Below, piece by piece: positions 34,814 through 42,644 of a stretch of 46,858 nucleotides of DNA. A model generated the notes under the pieces. That model did not search any database. It was not told the origin of the DNA and saw only the letters and a list, made by a program, of their open reading frames with translations. Source of the stretch: Peptostreptococcaceae bacterium (GTDB lineage: Bacteria; Bacillota; Clostridia; Peptostreptococcales; Peptostreptococcaceae); NCBI GenBank assembly GCA_902363255.1, contig CABIZO010000010.1:1-46858 (forward strand), in the 5' to 3' direction. The number at the start of each line of letters is the position of its first letter. The stretch's first letter is position 1. Position numbers and translations under genes: made by a program.

Positions 34814-35825
34814 AAATAAAAATAAAATATTATTAAGTGTATTAATTGCATTTATTATTATAAGTATCGGAACTTCCAATGGGAGTTCCGATATTGGCAT
34901 ATTGGACACCATATCTGTTATGCTAAATAAAATTTTTAATTTACCACTTAATGAAAATATAACATCTCCACAAGTAGCTATAGTTTGGAAAATAAGATTG
35001 CCAAGGGTGTTACTAGCATTTATAGTTGGAGGATGTCTGGCTGTAAGTGGTGCTGTAATACAATCCGTATTAAAAAATGAATTGGCATCACCATATACAC
35101 TAGGGGTATCTTCAGGTGCATCCCTTGGTGCAGGTTTGGTAATAGTTTCGGGTATATCAATACCTTTGTTGCAAGGATTTACTTTACCATTAATAGGGTT
35201 TATTTTTGGTTTAGCTACTGTATTTATAGTTATAACATTTGCATCTAAAATAGATAAAACAATGTCAAATAATACAATAATTTTAGCAGGAATGGTATTT
35301 TCCTTATTTGTAAATGCTTTGTTAACAACATTAACAGCCATTTTCACAGATGATCTGGAGAGCATTGCAAGATGGCAGATGGGAAGCTTTGCAATGAAAG
35401 GTTGGTCATATGTTGGGATGATTATACCGTTCTTTATTATAGGAATGTTAGGAGTTCTTAGATTTACAAAGGAAATGGATATACTTACTTTTGGTGAAGA
35501 GCAGGCAAAACTGGTTGGAGTAGATACTAAGAAAGTAAAAATGAAATTATTTATATATTGTGCTATTTTGACTGGGGGTTCGGTAGCATTAAGTGGAACT
35601 ATAGGATTTGTTGACTTAATTGCGCCTCATGTTGTGAGAAAGATATTTGGTTCCAATCATAAATATGTGGTACCTATGTCATTTTTATTTGGTGGATGTT
35701 TAATGGTTGTTACGGATTTAATAGCAAGAACTATACTTTCACCAATGGAATTACCTGTGGGAGCTGTGACAGCTTTAATTGGAGCACCATTCTTTGCCTA
35801 TATATATTTCAAAAAAGCAAGGTGA
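34803..35825 (+). CDS. btuC: Cobalamin ABC transporter permease, copy 2
   Basis: This 340-aa FecCD/BtuC-family permease is paralogous to the 31679 gene, with long identical stretches (NELASPYTLGVSSGASLGAG; GTIGFVDLIAPHVVRK). Start ATG 34803 overlaps the btuF stop exactly as in copy 1. A longer in-frame reading from 34770 adds 11 residues inside btuF with no ribosome site. Confidence 0.88.
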   Translation: MENRNKNKILLSVLIAFIIISIGTSNGSSDIGILDTISVMLNKIFNLPLNENITSPQVAIVWKIRLPRVLLAFIVGGCLAVSGAVIQSVLKNELASPYTLGVSSGASLGAGLVIVSGISIPLLQGFTLPLIGFIFGLATVFIVITFASKIDKTMSNNTIILAGMVFSLFVNALLTTLTAIFTDDLESIARWQMGSFAMKGWSYVGMIIPFFIIGMLGVLRFTKEMDILTFGEEQAKLVGVDTKKVKMKLFIYCAILTGGSVALSGTIGFVDLIAPHVVRKIFGSNHKYVVPMSFLFGGCLMVVTDLIARTILSPMELPVGAVTALIGAPFFAYIYFKKAR

Positions 35826-35831
35826 TATTAA

Positions 35832-36587
35832 ATGTTAGAAATAAAAAATTTATATACAGGATACGATAAAAAAGAAATAATTAAAAATATTAATTTCAAG
35901 GTTGAAAGAGGAGAAAATCTTTGTATTGTAGGACCTAATGGATGTGGGAAGAGTACACTTTTGAAGTCCATTGCCAATATTCTTGAATATAAAGGTAACA
36001 TAAAAATAGATGGAAAAGAAGTAAGTAAGCTTAGTAGGTTGGATCTAGCTAAAAAGATAGGATTAATGAGCCAAATGACTCATCTATACTTCCCTTATAC
36101 TGTTTATGATACTGTATCCCTAGGAAGATACGCTTATTCAAAAGGAGCCTTTGCTAGATTATCATCTCAAGATATTGAAATAATAGTCGATAGTATGAAA
36201 AAAGTTGGCATATATGAATTAAAAGATAAGATGATTACTGAATTATCAGGTGGACAACTTCAAAGGGTATTCTTAGCAAGAGTTTTTGCACAAAATCCAG
36301 ATGTGATTTTACTTGATGAGCCAACTAATCACCTTGACTTTAAACACCAAATAGAATTACTAGATAATCTAAGTGATTGGGCAAAGGATAATAATAAAAT
36401 AGTTGTGGGAGTATTGCATGACTTAAACTTAGTACAATATTTTGCTGATAAAGTACTTATACTTCAAGACGGAAAAGAAGTTGATTACGGATTGCCAGAA
36501 GAAGTATTTAGTGGAAATACACTAAATGAAGTTTATGGAGCTGATATAAAAGAGTTTATGGTAAATATTTTACAAAAGTGGGCTTAA
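35832..36587 (+). CDS. btuD: Cobalamin ABC transporter ATPase, copy 2
   Basis: This 251-aa ATPase has the same length and 6-nt spacing from btuC as copy 1. Walker A GPNGCGKST, signature LSGGQLQRV, Walker B LLDEPTNHLD and VLHDLN are intact, and both copies end MVNILQKWA. AAGGTG lies 8 nt upstream of ATG 35832. It is the last gene of the duplicated operon, before a bidirectional terminator. Confidence 0.9.
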   Translation: MLEIKNLYTGYDKKEIIKNINFKVERGENLCIVGPNGCGKSTLLKSIANILEYKGNIKIDGKEVSKLSRLDLAKKIGLMSQMTHLYFPYTVYDTVSLGRYAYSKGAFARLSSQDIEIIVDSMKKVGIYELKDKMITELSGGQLQRVFLARVFAQNPDVILLDEPTNHLDFKHQIELLDNLSDWAKDNNKIVVGVLHDLNLVQYFADKVLILQDGKEVDYGLPEEVFSGNTLNEVYGADIKEFMVNILQKWA

Positions 36588-36595
36588 TTACATGG

Positions 36596-36631
36596 AAAAG
36601 GGATGTTCTTATTTAGAACATCCCTTTTATG
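36596..36631. terminator. Bidirectional terminator between btuD copy 2 and acpP
   Basis: AAAAGGGATGTTCT / AGAACATCCCTTTT hairpin between convergent genes, with flanking A and T tracts. Confidence 0.85.
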
Positions 36632-36633
36632 TA

Positions 36634-36858
36634 TTATTGACCTTCGATATATTCTACTATATCACCGATAGTTTTGAAGTTTTCAGCATCTTCGTCTGGT
36701 ATTTCTATATCAAACTCTTCTTCTAATGCCATTATAACTTCAACAGCATCTAGAGAATCAGCATCTAGATCTTCTTTAAGAGATGTTTCCATAGATAATG
36801 AATCAACATCGTCTAAACCTAATTGTTCAACTATAATATCTCTAATTTTTTCAAACAT
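36634..36858 (-). CDS. acpP: Acyl carrier protein
   Basis: This is a 74-aa acidic helical protein. The phosphopantetheine site is DSL (Ser35) in DADSLDAVEVIMALEEEF. It carries growing acyl chains in fatty-acid synthesis. It is a lone minus-strand gene with GGAGGT upstream of the ATG; no fab genes are in the window, so a specialised acyl-carrier role (for example in surface acylation) cannot be excluded but is not indicated. Confidence 0.95.
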   Translation of the reverse strand: MFEKIRDIIVEQLGLDDVDSLSMETSLKEDLDADSLDAVEVIMALEEEFDIEIPDEDAENFKTIGDIVEYIEGQ

Positions 36859-37000
36859 TGTCTACCTCCATGTTAATTTAAAATTTAATTGTAGTTTAAT
36901 ATAATATTGGCAATTTTTCAATATATAATCAAAAAAAGTCCTAAAGTTTTAAAAATTGAATATAAATTTAATATAGATAATAACTTTAGGAGGAAGAGTA

Positions 37001-37444
37001 ATGAAAAACATAGGATTATTATTAACATCAATTGCAGGTTTTTTTATAATTCTTGGTTGTCTTTTTTACAACTCATTGCTTATAGATATGAATAAAATAA
37101 AAGACTATGTTGCAGAGAGTAATGCAATCTTGCAAGATGTTATGGAAAATGAGGATAAGGTTAACGATAAAAAAGGTGAGTACATATCTAGATTAATAAA
37201 GATAAAAAAAGGAATGGAAAATTCCCATACATCTTTTTTATTTGACAAATATAAAGTGATAAAAACTTCATCAATAGAATTGTTGATAGATGTAATAAAT
37301 GAAGATAATGAAGAAGATAAAGAAGAATATTTAAAATTGGTATTTGAATCAAACAATGAAAGTCAAGATGAGCTGGATGCACTCATGAATAAAAATTTTA
37401 TTGAAGTAACTTATTTATGCTTAAAAACATATATTAGTATATAG
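37001..37444 (+). CDS. Membrane-anchored protein of unknown function
   Basis: This 147-aa protein has one N-terminal hydrophobic segment (about 4-28) ending IILGC, which could be a lipobox (Cys20) or part of a signal anchor. The remainder is charged and probably helical, with acidic stretches such as EDNEEDKEE. No family is recognised. ATG 37001 has AGGAGG 8 nt upstream. It lies 34 nt upstream of the first tiny Cys-tailed membrane protein and may share a transcript with it. Confidence 0.6.
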   Translation: MKNIGLLLTSIAGFFIILGCLFYNSLLIDMNKIKDYVAESNAILQDVMENEDKVNDKKGEYISRLIKIKKGMENSHTSFLFDKYKVIKTSSIELLIDVINEDNEEDKEEYLKLVFESNNESQDELDALMNKNFIEVTYLCLKTYISI

Positions 37445-37478
37445 TAAGATAACCGTTTGACTTTAAGGGGGGAGTGAC

Positions 37479-37685
37479 ATGGCGAAGTTAGAAGACACTT
37501 TATCGAGATTTTTTGGAGGGGACGATTGTGGATTTAATGGTGGAATATTAATCGTAATAGCTATTGTATTTTTACTTTTAGCTACAAACATATTTGATGA
37601 TATATTTGATGATGACAGTATATGGATTTGGATAATCTTAATTATATTACTATTATTTAACTTTGATGATGGTTGCTGTTGCTAA
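37479..37685 (+). CDS. Tiny two-helix membrane protein with CCC tail (family member 1)
   Basis: This 68-aa protein has an N-terminal SRFFGG motif, a helix (about 22-36), an acidic FDDIFDDDS linker, a second Trp/Ile/Leu helix (about 48-60) and a tail ending DDGCCC. The pattern recurs in the proteins at 41983, 42881, 43345 and 43560, and this one is closest to 41983 (same length and CCC end). I know no assigned function. ATG 37479 has AAGGGGGG 8 nt upstream. It is followed by a very strong terminator. Confidence 0.72.
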   Translation: MAKLEDTLSRFFGGDDCGFNGGILIVIAIVFLLLATNIFDDIFDDDSIWIWIILIILLLFNFDDGCCC

Positions 37686-37697
37686 ATGGAGGAAAGT

Positions 37698-37748
37698 ATA
37701 ACCCCTTCTAGATACAATCTTTACTTGTATCTAGAAGGGGTTATTTTT
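37698..37748 (+). terminator. Strong Rho-independent terminator
   Basis: An 18-bp perfect inverted repeat (37700-37717 / 37725-37742, AACCCCTTCTAGATACAA) with a 7-nt loop and a T-rich tail. Confidence 0.92.
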
Positions 37749-37846
37749 ATGGTTGTAAATTTTGGTAAAGTAGAATACTTGAAAAAAAAGTATTAGTTTG
37801 AATATTTTACATATTATTAATTATTTTTTATATATAATTTAAATGT

Positions 37847-37852
37847 TATAAT
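37847..37852 (+). promoter_or_regulatory. Possible extended -10 promoter of the acylation operon
   Basis: TGTTATAAT (TATAAT 37847-37852), 47 nt before the predicted start of the SGNH gene. The -35 region is a T-rich run without a clear TTGACA. Confidence 0.4.
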
Positions 37853-37899
37853 ATTATTTGTGACAAAAAAAGTTAGTTGACAGCAAGGGAGGAATTATT

Positions 37900-38673
37900 A
37901 TCAAAAAGAAAGCGTGGGCCATTTCGATAGTATCAATAGGTGCTATTATAGGGGGAATAAAACTTAATGGTAATATTGAAGCCCTTAACAACCAGGAAAA
38001 TACAGAAGAAGCACAAGTTGCTGAAGGGATTAAAATAATAAAATCTTTGGAAGAAAAAGATGTAGTAGAATCAGAGGAACAAATTAACCTTGTTCAATCT
38101 AGTTTACAAGGTGTTAATATAAATCAAGATAATTATAATGAAAAAGCTAACCTTATAAATAAATTTTCAAATTCAGTTATATTAGGAGACTCAAGAGCTG
38201 AATCAATAGTATCTTATGAAATCTTAAATAATTCATCAGTTGTTGCGTATAAAGGAAGGAATCTTATAAGTGCACAAAAAAGTGGAGATATAAACAAAGC
38301 TATTAATTTAGCGCCAAAAAACATTTTCTTAACTTATGGTTTAAATGACGTACAAGTATATGGAAATACTTCAGATTTTATAAAGGAATATGAAAAAATC
38401 ATAAAAGATATTCAAATGCAATTACCAAATACAAAGATTTATGTAAACTCAATATTTAGAGTAAATAGTAAAGCAATAAGTAAATCTCCAGCCTTAGAAA
38501 ATGTACCACAGTTTAATGCAGCCATCATGGATATGTGTAATAAACTAGGACTTGTTTATATAGATGCATCATCAATAGTAGATGATAGTTTATATGAAGG
38601 TGATGGAATACATTTCAAGCCAGAGTTTAATAAAAGATGGGTTGAACTGTTAATACAAGTGGTTAATTTATAA
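37900..38673 (+). CDS. SGNH/GDSL hydrolase, membrane-anchored, apparent ATC start
   Basis: This protein is about 257 aa. SGNH motifs: GDS with Ser98 (ILGDSRAES), GLND (Asn of block III) and Asp235-x-x-His238 (DGIHF). An N-terminal KKK followed by a hydrophobic segment (AISIVSIGAIIGGI) makes a signal anchor. It probably adds or removes acyl groups on a surface glycan with the downstream MBOAT and DHHW proteins. The reading frame is open from 37864 but contains no ATG, GTG or TTG before 38047. AGGGAGGA (37886-37893) points to ATC 37900 (spacing 6) or ATT 37897 (spacing 3). A TTG start at 38047 would remove the anchor and has no ribosome site. Confidence 0.75.
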   Translation: MKKKAWAISIVSIGAIIGGIKLNGNIEALNNQENTEEAQVAEGIKIIKSLEEKDVVESEEQINLVQSSLQGVNINQDNYNEKANLINKFSNSVILGDSRAESIVSYEILNNSSVVAYKGRNLISAQKSGDINKAINLAPKNIFLTYGLNDVQVYGNTSDFIKEYEKIIKDIQMQLPNTKIYVNSIFRVNSKAISKSPALENVPQFNAAIMDMCNKLGLVYIDASSIVDDSLYEGDGIHFKPEFNKRWVELLIQVVNL

Positions 38674-38687
38674 GGAAGGAGAAAGAG

Positions 38688-39161
38688 ATGAATATTAAGT
38701 TAAAAAAGAAGTTACTAGTAGCTACGTTGTTAGTAACCACTGTAATTACAGCTGGTTGTGGTGTTAACAATAATAAAAATATAGATCAAATAGAAGCTAG
38801 TATGAAACAAGAAGTACAATTTGCAAAAATGGAAAAGGGAGATAATAAATCTCTTAAACGTTTTTATAAATTAAATGCCAACGATTATGATGGTGTAGTT
38901 TTATATATACCTAAGTCAACAATGGATGTGAATGAAGTACTAATAGTGAAGGTAAAAGATAAATCTCAAATTGAATCCTTAGAAGATAGCATTGATTCAA
39001 GAATTAACTATCAATTACAAAGTTTCTCTGGATATGGTCCAGAGCAATGTGCTTTAGTTAATAACTATGAATTAAAAACAAAGGGCAACTTTGTGTTTTT
39101 TGCAATCTCTGAAAATGCTGAGCAGATAAAAGAAGCATTTTTAGACAGCATTAAACAGTAG
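38688..39161 (+). CDS. DUF4358 lipoprotein
   Basis: This 157-aa protein has a signal peptide with a lipobox ending TAGC (Cys24). The mature part matches the DUF4358 type: a YDGVVLYIPKSTMDVNEVLIVKV strand pair, an SRINYQLQSFSGYGPEQCALVNNY segment and a FFAISENAEQIKEAF end. Such lipoproteins commonly sit in clostridial MBOAT/DHHW operons; the function is unknown. ATG 38688 has AAGGAGG upstream, 14 nt after the SGNH gene. Confidence 0.82.
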   Translation: MNIKLKKKLLVATLLVTTVITAGCGVNNNKNIDQIEASMKQEVQFAKMEKGDNKSLKRFYKLNANDYDGVVLYIPKSTMDVNEVLIVKVKDKSQIESLEDSIDSRINYQLQSFSGYGPEQCALVNNYELKTKGNFVFFAISENAEQIKEAFLDSIKQ

Positions 39162-39183
39162 ATTTTCAAAGGAGGCGATTAAA

Positions 39184-40590
39184 ATAGTATTTAGTAGTAT
39201 AGTGTTTTTATTTACATTTTTACCAATTTCACTTTTAATTTATTATATTTCACCAAAGAAATTAAAAAATGCCATATTATTGCTGACAAGTTTAGTATTT
39301 TATGCATGGGGAGAACCTGTGTATATATTTCTAATGATAGGAACAATAATATTTGATTATATTATGGCACTGAAAATAGATAAGCATAAAAGAGATAGAA
39401 AAAAATCAAAGGGATTTTTTATATTTACTCTTTTAGTTAATGTGGGAATTTTAGTATTTTTCAAATATGTTGGATTTATTATTGGTAATATTAATAGTAT
39501 TTTTTCGATTAATATTCCTTTTAATGAATTGACTTTACCAGTGGGAATATCATTCTATACATTCCAAGTATTATCTTATATTGTAGATGTTTACTTAGGA
39601 AAAGTTAGGGTACAAAGAAGTCTTATTTCATTTGGGGCTTATGTGACAATGTTCCCACAGTTGGTGGCAGGACCTATAGTACAATATGAAACAATAGAAG
39701 AGCAATTAAATTATAGAGAAGAGTCCATTGAAAAGTTTGGACAAGGTGTGGAGCGCTTTATCCAAGGTTTAGGTAAGAAAGTTTTACTAGCCAACAATAT
39801 AGGGATAATATGGACAACTATTAGTGCCATGGACTTAGGTGGTATGTCTGTATTAACAGCTTGGATAGGAATAATAGCTTACACGTTCCAAATATACTTT
39901 GATTTTAGTGGTTATTCAGATATGGCCATTGGTTTAGGTAAAATGTTTGGATTTGATTTTATAGAGAACTTTAACTTCCCATACATTTCAACAAGTGTAA
40001 CAGAGTTTTGGAGAAGATGGCATATTTCTTTAGGTTCTTGGTTTAGAGAGTATATTTATATACCTCTTGGAGGGAATAGAGTAAGTCTAGGAAAGCAAAT
40101 AAGAAATATATTTGCAGTATGGTTTTTAACTGGACTTTGGCATGGAGCAAGTTGGAACTTTATAGTATGGGGATTATACTACGGTGTAATTCTTCTGCTA
40201 GAGAAAATAGTTTTTGCCAGAATTCTAGAAAAAACGCCGAAATTTATAAAACATATTTATACAATGTTATTAGTTATGATAGGTTGGGTATTCTTTGCCA
40301 GTCCGACTCTATCTTATGCAATGGAATATATTAAGATAATGTTTGGCTTTGGACATAATGTGCTTATGGATAGTGCAGGAATTTACTATTTATATACAAA
40401 TGCAATTATGTTTGTGATTTTAGTAATATGTTCAACACCTGTTGTAAAAAATACTTTGGACAAAATGGTTGTGAAATCAAGAACAGGATATATTAATGCG
40501 TCTTTAATAGCGTATATGTTAATTCTATTTTTAGTTACGGCTTATTTAGTAAATGAAACTTATAATCCGTTCCTATATTTTAGATTTTAG
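39184..40590 (+). CDS. MBOAT-family O-acyltransferase (AlgI/PatA-like), apparent ATA start
   Basis: This protein is about 468 aa with many membrane helices. Signature segments: VSFYTFQVLSYIVDVY-like, WRRWHISLGSWFREYIYIPLGG, and LTGLWHGASWNFIVWG with the catalytic His320. It should move acyl (usually acetyl) groups across the membrane to surface polysaccharide. The family start is MVFSS; here the codons are ATA-GTA-TTT-AGT-AGT from 39184. A perfect AAAGGAGG lies 8 nt before that ATA. The first ordinary start, GTG 39202, is 26 nt from the ribosome site and deletes the conserved six residues. It sits between the DUF4358 and DHHW genes. Confidence 0.88.
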   Translation: MVFSSIVFLFTFLPISLLIYYISPKKLKNAILLLTSLVFYAWGEPVYIFLMIGTIIFDYIMALKIDKHKRDRKKSKGFFIFTLLVNVGILVFFKYVGFIIGNINSIFSINIPFNELTLPVGISFYTFQVLSYIVDVYLGKVRVQRSLISFGAYVTMFPQLVAGPIVQYETIEEQLNYREESIEKFGQGVERFIQGLGKKVLLANNIGIIWTTISAMDLGGMSVLTAWIGIIAYTFQIYFDFSGYSDMAIGLGKMFGFDFIENFNFPYISTSVTEFWRRWHISLGSWFREYIYIPLGGNRVSLGKQIRNIFAVWFLTGLWHGASWNFIVWGLYYGVILLLEKIVFARILEKTPKFIKHIYTMLLVMIGWVFFASPTLSYAMEYIKIMFGFGHNVLMDSAGIYYLYTNAIMFVILVICSTPVVKNTLDKMVVKSRTGYINASLIAYMLILFLVTAYLVNETYNPFLYFRF

Positions 40591-40608
40591 GGAAGGACGT
40601 AATTTAAT

Positions 40609-41781
40609 ATGAAAAGACAAGAAAGAAGAAACATAAATAAACAAAAACAATATTATAAAACTTTAGCAGTATTATTTGTACTTTTTTTAGTATTATTTGT
40701 TGGAGCTAATATAATAACCAAAGATAAGACTTTCTCAGAAACAGAGAATAGAATGTTAGCAGGAAAACCTAAATTTACAGTGGACAAATTAATAGAAGGA
40801 AGATTTACTTCTAAATTTGAAGACTATGTGGTAGATCAATTTATAGGAAGGGATTTCTTTACAAATATTAAGATAAGTGTGGACAAATTTTTAGGTAAAA
40901 AAGAGTCTAACGGAGTTTTTTTAGGAAAAGATGGATACTTAATAGAAGACTTTAGCAAGCCAAATGAGGAAGCTGTAAATGAAAATTTACAAGCTATAAA
41001 TAATTTTTCTATTAGATACAAAGATGTGAAGCAATACATGCTAATATCTCCAACAGCGGTAAGTATATTAAAAAACAAATTACCTATGGATGCACCGGTT
41101 ATGGACCAAGAAGCATATTTACAATCTTATAAGGATAAATTACCATATGGTGTGAAATTTGTAGATAACTACAAAACAATGTATGACCATAGAAATGAGT
41201 ATATTTACTATAAAACAGATCATCACTGGACGTCACTTGGAGCTTTTTATTCATACAAAGAATTAGCTAAGTCTATGGGACTAGAGGAAACACCAGATAG
41301 TTATTATAAGCAACAATTAGTTTCAAATGACTTCTTTGGGGCATTATCATCAAAAAGTGGATATGATGTAAAAGAAGGAGACAAAGTAAATGTTTATCTA
41401 CCTGTGAATGAAAATTCGCAAAACGTGGTAGTAAATTATGTGGAAGAGCAAGAAAAAACAGCGACGCTTTATAGTAGTAAAGCTTTGGAACAAAAAGATA
41501 ATTATGAAGTTTTCTTAAAGGGAAATCATTCTTTAGTAAAAATACAAACTGATACAAAAAATGATAAGACTTTATTAATATTTAAAGATTCTTATGCTAA
41601 TAGCTTCATACCATTTTTAGTAAAGGATTTTAGTAAGATAATTGTAGTTGATCCAAGATATTACTATGAAGACATAGACCAGTTGATGCAGCAAGAAAGT
41701 GTTGATGAAGTATTGTATTTATACAATGCTAATACCTTCTTCAATGATACATCATTATCACCAGTATTAAATAATGAATAA
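40609..41781 (+). CDS. DHHW-family protein (AlgX/AlgJ-like)
   Basis: This 390-aa protein has a basic N-terminus and one signal-anchor helix (about 20-37), then an extracytoplasmic SGNH-like acetyltransferase domain. Hallmarks are SETENRMLAGKP near the anchor and the DHHW motif (Asp204-His-His-Trp) in KTDHHWTSLGA. LIFKDSYANSFIPFL contains the catalytic Ser of the C-terminal part. It works with MBOAT proteins to place acyl groups on surface glycans. ATG 40609 has GGAAGG upstream, 18 nt after the MBOAT gene. It ends the operon. Confidence 0.9.
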   Translation: MKRQERRNINKQKQYYKTLAVLFVLFLVLFVGANIITKDKTFSETENRMLAGKPKFTVDKLIEGRFTSKFEDYVVDQFIGRDFFTNIKISVDKFLGKKESNGVFLGKDGYLIEDFSKPNEEAVNENLQAINNFSIRYKDVKQYMLISPTAVSILKNKLPMDAPVMDQEAYLQSYKDKLPYGVKFVDNYKTMYDHRNEYIYYKTDHHWTSLGAFYSYKELAKSMGLEETPDSYYKQQLVSNDFFGALSSKSGYDVKEGDKVNVYLPVNENSQNVVVNYVEEQEKTATLYSSKALEQKDNYEVFLKGNHSLVKIQTDTKNDKTLLIFKDSYANSFIPFLVKDFSKIIVVDPRYYYEDIDQLMQQESVDEVLYLYNANTFFNDTSLSPVLNNE

Positions 41782-41822
41782 AAAAGATGGATTTGTATAC
41801 AAACTTTTAAGATATAAATAAT

Positions 41823-41852
41823 GAACCGAGCCCTTGGGGCTCGGTTTTTTAC
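41823..41852 (+). terminator. Rho-independent terminator of the acylation operon
   Basis: AACCGAGCCC / GGGCTCGGTT hairpin with a short TT-type loop and six T. Confidence 0.9.
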
Positions 41853-41982
41853 ATGTAAAAAAGATATTAATTTTGAAAAAATAATATTTTAGGGAAAAAT
41901 TGTAACAAAATGACCAATAAAATCATATTTTAAAGTAAATAAGCAAGAAGCTTATTAAATATCATAAAAAGGAGAAGATATT

Positions 41983-42189
41983 ATGTCAGAAAATACAAAT
42001 CTTTCTAGATTCTTTGGTGGTTTTAATTTTGGAGCAGGGTGGATACTACCAATAATAGTTATATTTTTCATATTTATGTTGGGAGATGATTTTTTAGAAT
42101 TCATATTCTGTGAAGATTCAGCAATAATATGGATAATATTAATCGTAATGTTACTATTCTTTATACAAGATGACGATTGCTGTTGCTAG
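41983..42189 (+). CDS. Tiny two-helix membrane protein with CCC tail (family member 2)
   Basis: This 68-aa protein is the closest paralogue of the 37479 protein: LSRFFGG near the N-terminus, a first helix (about 20-33), an acidic linker with FCEDS, a second helix rich in Ile/Leu and a tail ending QDDDCCC. ATG 41983 has AAAGGAG about 8 nt upstream. It is a single gene with its own terminator. A TAACAAAATGA motif at 41903-41913 recurs upstream of the 43345 gene. Confidence 0.72.
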   Translation: MSENTNLSRFFGGFNFGAGWILPIIVIFFIFMLGDDFLEFIFCEDSAIIWIILIVMLLFFIQDDDCCC

Positions 42190-42193
42190 TACT

Positions 42194-42244
42194 ATAAAAA
42201 GCTATGAAGAGGAGATTTATATCTCCGATTCATAGCTTTAAATT
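42194..42244. terminator. Bidirectional terminator
   Basis: AAAGCTATGAA 42198-42208 / TTCATAGCTTT 42229-42239, with an inner GGAGAT / ATCTCC stem. It lies between convergent genes. Confidence 0.85.
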
Positions 42245-42245
42245 T

Positions 42246-42644
42246 TTATAAGGTGCTTTTATTTAATTCATATGCTTTAATGGATATTATTCCACCATCT
42301 AGAACTTTTGCATCTATACCAATAAGTTTTGCATATGCCCATAGAGTAGGGCTTCTAAGTCTTCCTTTTGAACAAGCAATAACTATCCTTGATTTTTTAT
42401 TATTAGATATTTTTAGCAAATCTGCTTTTATATTTTTTAGATTCTTCAATAAACCATATATTATAACTAGCTCTGCAATAAGTAAATGTTTATGAAGAAA
42501 GTCATATTGAAGCTTATTAATAATGGGAACGTTATGTTGTAATTTTTTATTACTTTCATATTGATCTACAGTTCTCGCATCTATTGTAATTTCATCAGTA
42601 ATATCGTTGTATTTAATTAAATACTTTTTAAAAAATATTCTCAT
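42246..42644 (-). CDS. Rhodanese-like protein resembling the MnmH/SelU N-terminal domain
   Basis: This 132-aa protein has a rhodanese fold: ITIDARTVDQYE (CH2A-like strand) and the active-site loop IACSKGRLRS, followed by KLIGIDAKVLDGGI. The latter parallels the CxxGGxRS...GY.V..L.GG layout of tRNA 2-selenouridine synthase MnmH (SelU). The P-loop half of MnmH is missing, so it may be one half of a split enzyme or a stand-alone sulfurtransferase. ATG 42644 is given as a conservative start, but it has no ribosome site. GGAGGG (42677-42672) sits 6 nt before an in-frame ATA at 42665, which would add seven residues. Confidence 0.65.
   Translation of the reverse strand: MRIFFKKYLIKYNDITDEITIDARTVDQYESNKKLQHNVPIINKLQYDFLHKHLLIAELVIIYGLLKNLKNIKADLLKISNNKKSRIVIACSKGRLRSPTLWAYAKLIGIDAKVLDGGIISIKAYELNKSTL

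Noticed and set aside
30781..36587. Siderophore/iron importers
   Set aside because: BtuFCD and FecBCD families are alike, but each unit is headed by an unmistakable cobalamin riboswitch, so corrinoid uptake is the better call.
36674..36904. Plus-strand ORF of 76 codons over acpP
   Set aside because: It is the antisense shadow of the acyl carrier protein gene and has no ribosome site.
36907..37095. Plus-strand ORF of 62 codons overlapping the 37001 gene
   Set aside because: It has no ribosome site and overlaps, in another frame, a gene that has a perfect one.
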